Below the pieces are notes generated by a model. That model was given only the letters and a program-made list of their open reading frames with translations, was not told where the DNA came from and did not search any database. From contig JACPVF010000007.1 of the NCBI GenBank assembly GCA_016191845.1, positions 1 to 64,000 on the forward strand: DNA of 64,000 nucleotides, written 5' to 3'. Position 1 is the first letter of the stretch. Every line of letters begins with the position of its first letter. This DNA comes from Chloroflexota bacterium. Its GTDB lineage: Bacteria > Chloroflexota > Anaerolineae > Anaerolineales > Villigracilaceae. This document shows, one piece after another, positions 45,641 to 53,911 of the stretch. A program made the translations under genes and the position numbers.

Positions 45641-46609
45641 ATGACACACGAACGCGATCGCAAGAGCCTGCTGGCTGTCAACTTGGGACTGGTGGTCAAC
45701 ATCGTCCTATCCGCCGTCAAGACCACGGTCGGAATCCTGAGTCACAGCCCAGCCCTGCTGGCGGAAGGCATCAATTCGACCTCGGACGTAGCCTATTACG
45801 TGGTGGCGGGCATCTTCGTGCGTCTGGCCAACAAACCCGCCGACGACGAGCACCCCTATGGGCATCGCCAGTTGGAGAGCATCGCCTCACTGGTGGTGGG
45901 CGCCTTCGTGGTCGCCACGGCCGTGGCGGTCTTCTGGGACGCCGTGGACAAGATCTGGGATTTGATGGATGGGAAGCTCACCACCCTGGGGTCGCATCCC
46001 TTCGCCTTGTGGGTGGCGCTCGCCACGGTCGTGATCAAGATCGGGATGTTCACCTACGTCCGCAAACTGGGACGGGAGACCCACAACCCCGTGGTCGACG
46101 CCCTGGCCTACGACCACCGCAACGACATCTTCTCCGCCTCGGCCGCCTCCGTGGGAATCTTCCTCGGCCAGCGCGGGCTCCCGTGGGTGGACCCGCTGGC
46201 GGGCGCGCTGGTGGCGCTGTTGATTCTGCGCACGGGCATCTTCATTTTGCGCGAATCCTCGGTCGAGTTGATGGACGCCGTCCCCAGCATGGAACTGGCG
46301 GAGCAGATCGCGGAACGGATCAAGGGCATCCCAGGTGTGGAGCAATTGGAAGAGGTGCAGGCCCATCGCTTCGGCCCGCACATCGTGGTCAACCTGACCA
46401 TCGGCATCGACGGCTCGCTGACCGTCCGCTCGGGCGATGCCATCGCCACACAGGTCGAGACCCTGCTATGCCAGTCGATCCCCAACCTGCGGCGCGTCCA
46501 CGTCCATTACCACCCCGCCGACATCGCCCACCACGACATGACCCTCGACCAGATCCTGGCCGAGGGCCGCCGCCATGTCTGGCACGGAGATACGCAATAT
46601 TACGATTGA
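45641..46609 (+). CDS. Cation diffusion facilitator (metal exporter)
   Basis: This 322-residue CDF protein has six transmembrane helices, the HPYGHRQLE motif and the metal-site YDHRNDIF in helix 5. A C-terminal cytoplasmic domain (VEQLEEVQAHRFGPHIVVNLTIGID) is typical. It exports Zn2+ or a related divalent metal by proton antiport. The start is read from a leaderless promoter. It follows the sigma/anti-sigma pair but has its own promoter. Confidence 0.88.
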   Translation: MTHERDRKSLLAVNLGLVVNIVLSAVKTTVGILSHSPALLAEGINSTSDVAYYVVAGIFVRLANKPADDEHPYGHRQLESIASLVVGAFVVATAVAVFWDAVDKIWDLMDGKLTTLGSHPFALWVALATVVIKIGMFTYVRKLGRETHNPVVDALAYDHRNDIFSASAASVGIFLGQRGLPWVDPLAGALVALLILRTGIFILRESSVELMDAVPSMELAEQIAERIKGIPGVEQLEEVQAHRFGPHIVVNLTIGIDGSLTVRSGDAIATQVETLLCQSIPNLRRVHVHYHPADIAHHDMTLDQILAEGRRHVWHGDTQYYD

Positions 46610-46648
46610 TTTCGCGAAAAACGCTCCCTCAAGGCAACGCAAACATAA

Positions 46649-46690
46649 AAGGCGCAGTCACGCTGGTGACTGCGCCTTCTTTCTTCTTTT
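46649..46690. terminator. Bidirectional terminator (CDF and PepF genes)
   Basis: AAGGCGCAGTCAC / GTGACTGCGCCTT forms a 13-bp stem followed by TTCTTTCTTCTTTT. Confidence 0.9.
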
Positions 46691-46699
46691 CTCTTTCTT

Positions 46700-48460
46700 T
46701 TACAACTTTTCCAACTCGTCGACCTGCTCCTTGATGACGTCGAAGCCGCCCTGCCAGAAGGCCGCCGAGCGGATGTCGATGCCTGCCTCGGCCAGGATTC
46801 TCGCGGGCGCTTCCGATCCGCCCGCCGCCAAAATCTTGCGGTACTTCGGCTTGAAGGAGTCGCCCTCCGCCTTGAATTGCTTGTAGAGCGAGAGCACCAG
46901 CAGCTTGCCAAAGGCATAGGCATAGACGTAGAACGGCGTGTGATAAAAGTGTGGGATGGCGACCCATTCCCATTTGAAGTCGTCGCTCAGGTCGAGTGAA
47001 TCGCCGAACTGTTCCTTGAGGTTCTCCAGGTACATGGCCGAGACCTCGTCCACGCTGGCATTCTTCATGATCATGTCATGCGCATTGCGCTCAAACATCG
47101 CGAAGAAAGCCTGGCGTCCGATGGTGGCATAGGAGTCGTCCACCTGGCGGAAGAGGATGTCGCGGCGCACGTCTTCGTCGGTCTCCACTGCCAGCATCTT
47201 GTCCACCAGCATCATCTCACCGAAGGTGGAAGCGGTCTCCGCCAGCGGCAGGGACGAGTGGAAGGTGAAGGTGCTGTGATGCGAGGCCAGCATGGCGTGG
47301 ATGGCGTGTCCCAGTTCGTGGGCCAACGTCGCCACCTCACGCGCGCTGCCTTGATAGTTGACCAGCACATAAGGCGTGGTTTCGGGTAATACTCCCCAAC
47401 AGAACGCGCCGCCGCGCTTGCCTTTGCGAATCTCGCTGTCGAGGTGGTTCTCGTCGAAGACGCGCTGGGCCAGCGCACCGAACTCGGGGCTGAAGGCGTT
47501 GAACGAGTTGAGCACCATGTCCGCGGCCTGTTCGTAGGAATATTGCTTGTCGGAACCCGCCACGGGGGCGTAGATGTCGTAACGTCGAATCTTCTTCACG
47601 CCAAGTTGTTTGGCTTTCAGCTTGAAGAATCGCTGGAAAACGGGAGCGTTCTTGCGCGCCACATCTAACAGTGCATCCACGGCCTCGTCGGGGATGTCGT
47701 TCATCAAGTTGCGGGCCGAGATGGGTGTCTTGAACTTGCGCAGGCCGACGTTCTCGTTATGCCAGTCGCGGACCCGGGTCTGGTACATCTGGCCGAGGAT
47801 CGGACCATCGTTGCCATACACGCGGTACAACTCCTGGTAGGCCTTGGCGCGCTCCTTCGGGTCGGTGCTGTAATAGCGGCTCATCAACTGGGCGCGGGTC
47901 AGTTCCTGGGTTTTGCCATCCACTTTGAACTTGAAGGTGTAGCGGTTGGTGATCGAGTCATACAAGGTGACCAACGCGCTTGCGCCCGTCACATCCTTGA
48001 CATTGACCACCTTCTCCTCGGCCTCGGTTAATGTGTGTGGCTTGAAGTGACGCATCTCTTCGAGGAAATACCGATAATCGCCCGAGGCATCCATCAGACG
48101 CTGGGCATTGGCGTCGTCCACTTCCTTCCACCACAGGTTGAAGAACAGCACGCGATTCTGGATGTCCGCTTCGAACTGCTGGACGCGGCTCTGCAGGGAC
48201 TGCGCGGTCTGGTCCTGGGTGTCGGCGGCGAAGGACAGGCCCGAGAACGCGTCCAGGTTGTGGATGATGCGGGTGGTGTCCTCCAATGCCTTGACCACGT
48301 GCAGGAACTCGTCAGCGGGCATCTCGGGACGCAATTTTCCGCGCACGCCCTCAAACGAGGCTACCTGCTCTTCGATCTGGTCGAAGGCCGATTCCAGTTC
48401 GGGCGAATCGAAGCCAGGGTACAGGTCCTTCAGGCTCCAGCGTTGCAATTGATAGGCCAT
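46700..48460 (-). CDS. pepF: M3-family oligoendopeptidase (PepF-like)
   Basis: This 586-residue zinc peptidase has the full M3 signature HELGHAIH (H381, E382, H385), with the second Glu further on. The N-terminus (YQLQRWSLKDLYPGFDSPEL) is typical of PepF/M3B proteins. It cleaves short peptides in the cytoplasm. AAAGGAG precedes the ATG. Confidence 0.93.
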   Translation of the reverse strand: MAYQLQRWSLKDLYPGFDSPELESAFDQIEEQVASFEGVRGKLRPEMPADEFLHVVKALEDTTRIIHNLDAFSGLSFAADTQDQTAQSLQSRVQQFEADIQNRVLFFNLWWKEVDDANAQRLMDASGDYRYFLEEMRHFKPHTLTEAEEKVVNVKDVTGASALVTLYDSITNRYTFKFKVDGKTQELTRAQLMSRYYSTDPKERAKAYQELYRVYGNDGPILGQMYQTRVRDWHNENVGLRKFKTPISARNLMNDIPDEAVDALLDVARKNAPVFQRFFKLKAKQLGVKKIRRYDIYAPVAGSDKQYSYEQAADMVLNSFNAFSPEFGALAQRVFDENHLDSEIRKGKRGGAFCWGVLPETTPYVLVNYQGSAREVATLAHELGHAIHAMLASHHSTFTFHSSLPLAETASTFGEMMLVDKMLAVETDEDVRRDILFRQVDDSYATIGRQAFFAMFERNAHDMIMKNASVDEVSAMYLENLKEQFGDSLDLSDDFKWEWVAIPHFYHTPFYVYAYAFGKLLVLSLYKQFKAEGDSFKPKYRKILAAGGSEAPARILAEAGIDIRSAAFWQGGFDVIKEQVDELEKL

Positions 48461-48535
48461 GTTTTCTCCTTTTATAAATAGGATGGAGCTTAATTTTACT
48501 CTGCGGAGACGGGATTTAAGGAGGTTCTGGAAGAC

Positions 48536-48571
48536 TGTTTTTAAAGAAAAAGGCTGCCGAGACGGCAGCCT
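48536..48571 (-). terminator. Terminator of the ychF gene
   Basis: AGGCTGCCG / CGGCAGCCT is followed on the minus strand by TTTTTCTTT. Confidence 0.85.
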
Positions 48572-48579
48572 GATTCGGT

Positions 48580-49638
48580 TTAGATGCTGGATCGGACGTG
48601 CATGATGTCACCGTCCTTGACGAGGTATTCCTTGCCTTCGAGGCGGAACTTGCCTTTGGCCTTGGCCTCGGCCATCGACCCCAGGCCGACCAGGTCCTCG
48701 TAGGCCACCACCTCGGCCCGAACGAATCCACGCTGCAGGTCGGTATGGATCTCGCCCGCCGATTCCTGGGCGGTGGCCCCGCGGCGGGTCGTCCATGCGC
48801 GGACCTCGTCCTCGCCGACGGTGAAGAAGGTCTGCAGGGTCAGCAGGTCGAAGGACAGGCGGATCATGCGGTTAAGGCTGAGTTCCTCGATGCCGTATTC
48901 CTGCATGAACATGGCCGCATCCTCGGCAGGCAGTTGGGACAATTCCATTTCCAGCTTGCCCTGCAGCGCAATGGACGGATGGTCGAGCGCCACGCTGGGG
49001 GCGGATTGTCCCTCGCTGAGGTTGAAGACGGTCAACATCGGCTTGCGAGTCAGCAACCCGAAGGAGGCCAGTTCGCGCTGCTCCTCGGCGTTAAACTGCA
49101 TGTCGCGCAGCGGCCTATTCTCGGAAAGCGTCTTGTGCAGGCGTTCGAACAACTCGATCTGGCGCGCGTTGACGGCCTTGTCGGTGCCGCCTTTCTTGCG
49201 TTCCTCGGCCAGCTTCTCGAGTTTGCGCTCGACCGTGATCAAATCGTTGAGCAACAATTCCTCGCCCATCGACAGGGCGTCGCGGGCGGCGTCCACGGTG
49301 CCGCTGGGGTGCGGGACGTTATCATTGTCGAAGCCGCGCACCACGTGGATGAAGGCTTCCATCTGCGCGAGCTGATTCAGCAGTTGGCCCGAGATGCCGC
49401 TTTTGGCGGAACCCGCCTCCAGCCCCGCAATGTCGGCGTAGGTCACCTTGGCGTAGATGGTCTTCTTCGGCTTGTACATGTCCGAGAGGATGGTGACGCG
49501 CGGGTCGGGCACGTCCACCACGGCGGTGTGGACCTCGAAGCGCCCCGCCGAGGCGGTGGTGGGGGCATTGCCGCGGGTGAGCGCGTTGAAAATGGTGGTT
49601 TTTCCAGATTGTGGCAGTCCTATGATTCCTAGTTTCAT
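48580..49638 (-). CDS. ychF: Obg-family GTPase/ATPase YchF (OLA1)
   Basis: This 352-residue protein begins MKLGIIGLPQSGKTT (P-loop 7-14 of the YchF type) and has a coiled coil with a hinge near 125-190 and a C-terminal TGS domain (EVRAWTTRRGATAQESAGEIHTDLQRGF). YchF proteins bind ATP preferentially and regulate translation or stress response. An AAGGTC site precedes ATG 49638. The tRNA-Leu promoter overlaps its 5' end on the other strand. Confidence 0.93.
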   Translation of the reverse strand: MKLGIIGLPQSGKTTIFNALTRGNAPTTASAGRFEVHTAVVDVPDPRVTILSDMYKPKKTIYAKVTYADIAGLEAGSAKSGISGQLLNQLAQMEAFIHVVRGFDNDNVPHPSGTVDAARDALSMGEELLLNDLITVERKLEKLAEERKKGGTDKAVNARQIELFERLHKTLSENRPLRDMQFNAEEQRELASFGLLTRKPMLTVFNLSEGQSAPSVALDHPSIALQGKLEMELSQLPAEDAAMFMQEYGIEELSLNRMIRLSFDLLTLQTFFTVGEDEVRAWTTRRGATAQESAGEIHTDLQRGFVRAEVVAYEDLVGLGSMAEAKAKGKFRLEGKEYLVKDGDIMHVRSSI

Positions 49639-49639
49639 C

Positions 49640-49668
49640 TTGACCTTGTCATGGGAAGTAGTTATACT
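49640..49668 (+). promoter_or_regulatory. Promoter of tRNA-Leu
   Basis: TTGACC (49640-49645), a 17-base spacer and TATACT (49663-49668) lie 13 bases before the tRNA. Confidence 0.75.
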
Positions 49669-49681
49669 ATCGCTCGCACCA

Positions 49682-49763
49682 GCCGAAGTGGCGGAATAGG
49701 CAGACGCGCACGACTCAAAATCGTGTACCTTCGGGTATGAGGGTTCGATTCCCTCCTTCGGCA
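49682..49763 (+). tRNA. tRNA-Leu (anticodon CAA)
   Basis: The 7-bp acceptor GCCGAAG/CTTCGGC is complete. The anticodon stem is CACGA/TCGTG with loop CTCAAAA, giving CAA (reads UUG). A variable arm and the T-loop GGTTCGATTCC follow. The discriminator is A at 49763 and the CCA end is not encoded. Confidence 0.95.
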
Positions 49764-49796
49764 CACGGGAACCAACCCGAAAGGGTATTATAACCG

Positions 49797-49831
49797 AACG
49801 CCCTCCTGGTTCAGGAGGGCGTTTTGGTTTT
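49797..49831. terminator. Bidirectional terminator
   Basis: AACGCCCTCCTG / CAGGAGGGCGTT is a perfect 12-bp stem flanked by T residues. It ends the tRNA and the gene at 49844. Confidence 0.9.
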
Positions 49832-49843
49832 TGAGAGGTCATC

Positions 49844-50653
49844 TTATTCAAACTTCCACTCGAAGGTCCAAGGGCCTTCGACCGTGAAAATTTTACGCCG
49901 CACTTCGGACACCAACTGCTGAGCCTCTTCGTCACTCATGGAGGCGGGTTTCTCGGCGATGGACGTAAATACACCATAATCCTGCGTGACACAATCGAGA
50001 CGGATGCCCGTCTTCTCGGCGTCCAGAACGCTTTGCACGGTCTGGATATAATTACATCCTTCGCTTCCCTTTTGAGCTAACGTCAGGTTAGGAATGGTAA
50101 CCGAGACGTTCGAGACGATTGTGTCAGGTTCCAAGCGAAAAACGATAGTACTGCAACGATAATCGGGAAGGTCATTCGAGTCCATTTCAGCGAAAACTGG
50201 TTCGACTACACCCGAGGAAGGATTTGTTTGAGATGACATAATTTGTTTCTTCCCATTTTCTAAGGTGCGCGAGGTTTCGATAGCTGGGTTCTCATCATAA
50301 ACGATTTCTTTGTCCCCAATCTTGGCAACCGCAATACCGACAAGCCAATCCTCACCTTTTGGCAACTGGTAACAAACATCCACCTTCAAATTGTCTTTTT
50401 CGATACGGAAATTCGCGGCACTAATCTCCACGCCCTGGGCCGTTTGAGTCAAAATCTCGCCCTGGGCAAATTTTTGCATGACCTGCACCGACACGCCCGG
50501 CAGGGCTGTCGCATAGGCGGTGGGGGTGGGGAAATGGTCGGGCAAATTCGCGGCGGAGGCAGTTTCCGTGTTTCTGTTGGAATGGGCCAGGAAAAAGCCC
50601 CCAAATAACACGATTCCTGCCAAAATCAGCGCTGCAAGCAGTTTCATTTTCAT
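49844..50653 (-). CDS. Membrane-anchored exported protein of unknown function
   Basis: This 269-residue protein has an N-terminal hydrophobic signal or anchor (about 4-22) and a Thr/Pro-rich stretch. It contains a beta-rich domain with a few cysteines (VCYQLP, DYRCS, GCNYIQ), which may form disulfides outside the cell. AGGAGG precedes ATG 50653. No family was recognised. The context (tRNA, glgC) gives no clue to its role. Confidence 0.7.
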   Translation of the reverse strand: MKMKLLAALILAGIVLFGGFFLAHSNRNTETASAANLPDHFPTPTAYATALPGVSVQVMQKFAQGEILTQTAQGVEISAANFRIEKDNLKVDVCYQLPKGEDWLVGIAVAKIGDKEIVYDENPAIETSRTLENGKKQIMSSQTNPSSGVVEPVFAEMDSNDLPDYRCSTIVFRLEPDTIVSNVSVTIPNLTLAQKGSEGCNYIQTVQSVLDAEKTGIRLDCVTQDYGVFTSIAEKPASMSDEEAQQLVSEVRRKIFTVEGPWTFEWKFE

Positions 50654-50741
50654 GGGTCCTCCTATATTTGATTTCCAATGCCAGCAGTCACAACCAGTAT
50701 ACCATTGCCTCACTCTGCTTCTCAGCCCACTGCTTGTTCAG

Positions 50742-50747
50742 TATAAT
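50742..50747 (+). promoter_or_regulatory. -10 box ahead of the small ORF and glgC
   Basis: TATAAT lies 52 bases before the GTG of the small ORF. The -35 region is weak (TTCTCA). Confidence 0.45.
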
Positions 50748-50799
50748 AGTAGCAAACCAGTTTCATTCCTAGAATCCGACTTTAGCCTGGAGGCGCATC

Positions 50800-50907
50800 G
50801 TGAAACTGTACCTTCTCTTCGTGCTCATCGACCTGATGGTCTTGCTGGCGTATCCGATCGTGTTCGTGATCCACCAGGTTCGCAAGCTGTTCCAAGCCAA
50901 GCGATAG
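50800..50907 (+). CDS. Candidate 35-residue single-pass membrane peptide
   Basis: The GTG start is preceded by CTGGAGG. The peptide has one strongly hydrophobic helix (YLLFVLIDLMVLLAYPIVFVI, in segments) and a basic tail (VRKLFQAKR). It precedes glgC by 44 bases. Whether it is translated is uncertain; the ribosome site and positive tail support it. Confidence 0.45.
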   Translation: MKLYLLFVLIDLMVLLAYPIVFVIHQVRKLFQAKR

Positions 50908-50951
50908 TTCGTCATCGCGGCCGTTCGATCATCCTACCCTGGGAGGCTTCC

Positions 50952-52220
50952 ATGCCGACACTGAACGATATCCTGGCCGTCATTTTGGGAGGGGGCCGCG
51001 GCGCGCGCCTGTATCCCCTCACCCAGCAGCGCTCCAAGCCTGCAGTGCCCATCGCGGGCAAGTACCGCCTGATCGACATTCCCATCAGCAACTGCATCAA
51101 CTCCCAGATCTATCGCATCGCCCTGCTGACCCAGTTCAACTCGGTGTCGCTGCACCGTCACATCTCGCGCAGCTATCAGTTCGACGCCTTCCACACGGGT
51201 TGGGTACAGATCTGGGCCGCCGAGCAGACTCTCGACCGCTCGGACTGGTACCAGGGCACGGCGGATGCCGTCCGCAAGCAGCTGTTCGAGATCCAGGCTA
51301 CGGGCGCAAAGCATGTGCTGATCCTGGCGGGCGACCACCTCTATCGCATGGATTACGCCTCCATGGCTCAATATCACTGGGAGAAGGGCGCCGATATCAC
51401 CGTGGCAGTCCAGCCCGTTGCGCTGGAAGAGGCTCATCGCCTGGGCATCCTCAAGCGCGAATCGGACGGGCGCATCTCCTCGTTCGTGGAAAAGCCCAAG
51501 GATCCCGAGATCCAGAAGCGCTTCTTCAGCCGCGACGACCCCATCCGCCCGTTGCTCGGCTCGATGGGCATCTACATGTTCAACACCCAGGTGCTGATCG
51601 ACCTGCTGACCAACTATCCCAGGCACGACGATTTCGGCGGCGACATCATCCCGCAGGCCATCGGCTCGCACAAGGTCTTCGGCTTCGACTTCGACGGCTT
51701 CTGGCAGGATATCGGGACGATCCGCTCGTTCTACGAGACCAATCTGCTGCTGGCTTCGGCCAATTCGCCCTTCAACTTCTACGATCCGAAACTGCCCATC
51801 TACACCCGCGCGCTCTTCCTGCCCGGCTCCACCGTGGAGGACAGCCAGTTGAAGGATGCGTTGATCTCCGAAGGCTGCCGCATCCAAAAGGCCGAGATCA
51901 CGCGCTCGATCATCGGCACCCGCAGCCAGGTCGGGGCGGGGACGATCATCAAGGATAGCATCGTCATGGGCTCGGATTACTACGATAGCGAGGCGCGTCA
52001 ACGCAGCATCCCGATCGGCATCGGCGCAAATTGCTACATCGAGGGCGCGATCCTCGACAAGAACGCGCGCATCGGCGATGGCGTGGTCATCCGCCCCTTC
52101 CCGCGCGAAAAGGATATCGATCATGATACCTGGTATGTGCGCGATGGCATTGTTGTCATTCCCAAGGATGCCGAAATTCCCGCAGGCACACGCATCGAAC
52201 CTGACAATTCGGGTACATAA
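50952..52220 (+). CDS. glgC: Glucose-1-phosphate adenylyltransferase
   Basis: This 422-residue enzyme makes ADP-glucose for glycogen. It has the GGGRGARLYPLTQQRSKPAVP nucleotide-binding motif (in two parts), the catalytic Asp in LAGDHLYRMDY and glucose-1-P contact FVEKPKDP. The C-terminal beta-helix (IGTRSQVGAGTIIKDSIVMG) is present. ATG 50952 is preceded by GGGAGG. It implies storage-polysaccharide synthesis in this organism. Confidence 0.95.
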   Translation: MPTLNDILAVILGGGRGARLYPLTQQRSKPAVPIAGKYRLIDIPISNCINSQIYRIALLTQFNSVSLHRHISRSYQFDAFHTGWVQIWAAEQTLDRSDWYQGTADAVRKQLFEIQATGAKHVLILAGDHLYRMDYASMAQYHWEKGADITVAVQPVALEEAHRLGILKRESDGRISSFVEKPKDPEIQKRFFSRDDPIRPLLGSMGIYMFNTQVLIDLLTNYPRHDDFGGDIIPQAIGSHKVFGFDFDGFWQDIGTIRSFYETNLLLASANSPFNFYDPKLPIYTRALFLPGSTVEDSQLKDALISEGCRIQKAEITRSIIGTRSQVGAGTIIKDSIVMGSDYYDSEARQRSIPIGIGANCYIEGAILDKNARIGDGVVIRPFPREKDIDHDTWYVRDGIVVIPKDAEIPAGTRIEPDNSGT

Positions 52221-52226
52221 GTCACA

Positions 52227-52255
52227 TTGACCCAACCCTTCTCCAGGCGTACACT
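52227..52255 (+). promoter_or_regulatory. Promoter ahead of terC
   Basis: TTGACC (52227-52232), a 17-base spacer and TACACT (52250-52255) precede the terC leader. Confidence 0.6.
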
Positions 52256-52316
52256 TTGCGCGCCTAGAGGAGAAAGTTCCAGACCGTCACGGAGGTGGTC
52301 CGTGGCGGTCTATCAT
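52239..52316 (+). ncRNA. Structured leader upstream of terC (unidentified)
   Basis: TTCTCCAGGCG pairs with CGCCT and GGAGAA (52239-52274). It is followed by a 12-bp stem with one G-U pair, GACCGTCACGGA / TCCGTGGCGGTC (52282-52310), and TATCATTTTT. This is the layout of a regulatory leader with an attenuator. No yybP-ykoY consensus is present, so its class is unknown; a plain terminator of glgC is the alternative. Confidence 0.45.
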
Positions 52317-52345
52317 TTTTCAGGGCAAGACGCATGGAGAACTGA

Positions 52346-53218
52346 ATGAGCGAAATCTGGCCGATCTTCGTGATCATCCTGCAATTGATCTTTCTGGAAG
52401 GCATTCTTTCCATCGATAACGCGGCCGTGATCGGCGCGCTGGTGGCCCCCCTGCCCTCCGACCAGCACGTCCCCTGGCCCAAAGCGATTCAAAAATTCGG
52501 GGAATGGCTGCATCCGCTCCTGGGCAACCAACGCATGGCCGCCCTGCGCGTGGGTCTGCTGGGCGCATACCTGGGCCGCGGCCTGATGTTGTTGATGACG
52601 AGTTTCCTCATCCACAATTCGTGGGTTAAGTTGATTGGCGCGGTCTACCTCATTCACCTGGCCTTCGACAACCTGCAGGACAAATCGGGCGGCGGCGGCG
52701 AGGACGACGATGAGATCAAGCCGATCAAGGTCCAATCCTTCTGGGCCACCGTGCTGACGGTCGAGACCATGGACCTGATCTTCAGCATCGACAACGTGGT
52801 GGCAGCGGTCTCCCTCTCCGACAAGATCTGGGTGGTGATGGTGGGCGTGGCTATTGGCATCCTGACCATGCGTTATGCGGCAGGCGTCTTCAGCTACGCA
52901 GTGGAACGCGAACCGATCCTGCAACAGGCGGCCTACATCCTGGTGCTGAACATCGGCGTGGAAATGGTCCTCGACCAGGTCTGGCACATCGAGATCTCGG
53001 ATATGTTGCGCTTCGGAATCTCCATCGCCACAATCCTGCTGTCATTGGCTTATGCCCACAGCCCATTCCTGCAAAAATTCCGCTTTGCGCTGATCTGGAT
53101 GGCCAAAGGCTTCGGCATCGTCAACGAATTTGTGGACTGGGCGCTGGCCCCGTTCCGTGGCATACTGAGTCTGGTGGCAGGTCTCTTCAAGGGCAAGTCC
53201 GAGCCGACCCCTGCCTAG
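52346..53218 (+). CDS. TerC-family membrane protein (metal-homeostasis candidate)
   Basis: This 290-residue protein has about eight helices and two acidic motifs typical of TerC (LSIDNAAVIGA and LIFSIDNVVAAVSL). Family members export Mn2+ or protect secreted enzymes from metal mis-loading. A structured leader precedes it. Its neighbour, 0.7 kb downstream, is a Mn2+-riboswitch-controlled P-type ATPase, so Mn2+ handling is a reasonable inference. Confidence 0.88.
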   Translation: MSEIWPIFVIILQLIFLEGILSIDNAAVIGALVAPLPSDQHVPWPKAIQKFGEWLHPLLGNQRMAALRVGLLGAYLGRGLMLLMTSFLIHNSWVKLIGAVYLIHLAFDNLQDKSGGGGEDDDEIKPIKVQSFWATVLTVETMDLIFSIDNVVAAVSLSDKIWVVMVGVAIGILTMRYAAGVFSYAVEREPILQQAAYILVLNIGVEMVLDQVWHIEISDMLRFGISIATILLSLAYAHSPFLQKFRFALIWMAKGFGIVNEFVDWALAPFRGILSLVAGLFKGKSEPTPA

Positions 53219-53236
53219 TTGGAAAGCGAGCAAAAG

Positions 53237-53674
53237 ATGATCACCATCAAAACCCCTGTCACGCGCGACGATTTCAAGGCGTACTATGCCCTGCGCTACA
53301 AGGTCCTGCGGGAGCCCTGGGGACATCCCAAGGGCACCGAGAAGGACGACTACGAACCCATCAGCGAACATTTCATGGCGGTCAACGAGAAAGGCGAAGT
53401 GGTGGGTGTGGTCAAATTGTACGAGAAGAGCGAAGGGGTGGGACACGTCTCGCACCTGGCGGTCTCGCCTGATCACCAGCACAAAGGCATCGGCAAATTG
53501 CTGGTACAGACCGTGGAGGCGCGCGCCCGCGAGCACGGCTTCCATTCGGTGGGAACCATGGCGCGCGTCACAGCCACTGCATTCTTCGAGAAACACGGCT
53601 ATCGCGTGACGGGCATGCCGTCCGTGCACCTGGGAACCACCCACCTGGTCTGGATGGAAAAGGAATTGAGTTGA
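53237..53674 (+). CDS. GNAT-family N-acetyltransferase
   Basis: This 145-residue GNAT acetyltransferase has the CoA-binding V(S)PDHQHKGIGKLLVQTVE motif and the HLAVSP strand. ATG 53237 is chosen; a TTG start lies six codons earlier. It begins 18 bases after terC stops and may be cotranscribed. The acetyl acceptor is unknown. Confidence 0.82.
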   Translation: MITIKTPVTRDDFKAYYALRYKVLREPWGHPKGTEKDDYEPISEHFMAVNEKGEVVGVVKLYEKSEGVGHVSHLAVSPDHQHKGIGKLLVQTVEARAREHGFHSVGTMARVTATAFFEKHGYRVTGMPSVHLGTTHLVWMEKELS

Positions 53675-53704
53675 CTTCCGTACAAAACTGTCTGGCCTCG
53701 TGAC

Positions 53705-53734
53705 TTGACAGCGTTTTTTGTCCTGGAGTACACT
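53705..53734 (+). promoter_or_regulatory. Promoter of the riboswitch transcript
   Basis: TTGACA (53705-53710), an 18-base spacer and TACACT (53729-53734) precede the aptamer. Confidence 0.7.
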
Positions 53735-53740
53735 GAAAAT

Positions 53741-53872
53741 GGATGGGGAGTAGCCGCCTGTCCCCACAGGATGGATCGTCGTCATATCATTGGCTGAAAG
53801 GCCATCGGCGATCCATGCGCACGCCCTTGGCGAAGCGTTGGCAAGACCACCACGGGTGTGGTGGTCTTTTTT
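53741..53872 (+). ncRNA. yybP-ykoY (Mn2+) riboswitch with terminator
   Basis: GGGGAGTA (53745-53752) is the hallmark of the yybP-ykoY aptamer. The matching distal pieces are GTCGTCATATCATTGG and TTGGCAAGACC. A paired region (ATGGATCG / CGATCCAT) lies between them. The expression platform is a 10-bp stem AGACCACCAC / GTGGTGGTCT with T residues (53844-53872), so without ligand transcription should stop. Mn2+ should relieve termination and induce the ATPase downstream. Confidence 0.85.
53844..53872 (+). terminator. Riboswitch-controlled intrinsic terminator
   Basis: A perfect 10-bp stem with loop GGGT and six T residues is part of the riboswitch expression platform. Confidence 0.85.
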
Positions 53873-53911
53873 ATTGGCACCACGGCCCTCATCATCTTCA
53901 AGGAGAATTGC

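Noticed and set aside
48598-49632. A 344-codon plus-strand frame opposite ychF
   Set aside because: It lies antisense to an unmistakable YchF gene and gives a low-complexity Gly/His/Gln-rich product.
50934-52235. A long minus-strand frame opposite glgC
   Set aside because: It is antisense to a clear glgC and has no family motif.
52239-52316. A yybP-ykoY riboswitch ahead of terC
   Set aside because: No GGGGAGTA or distal consensus pieces occur here; only hairpins are seen.
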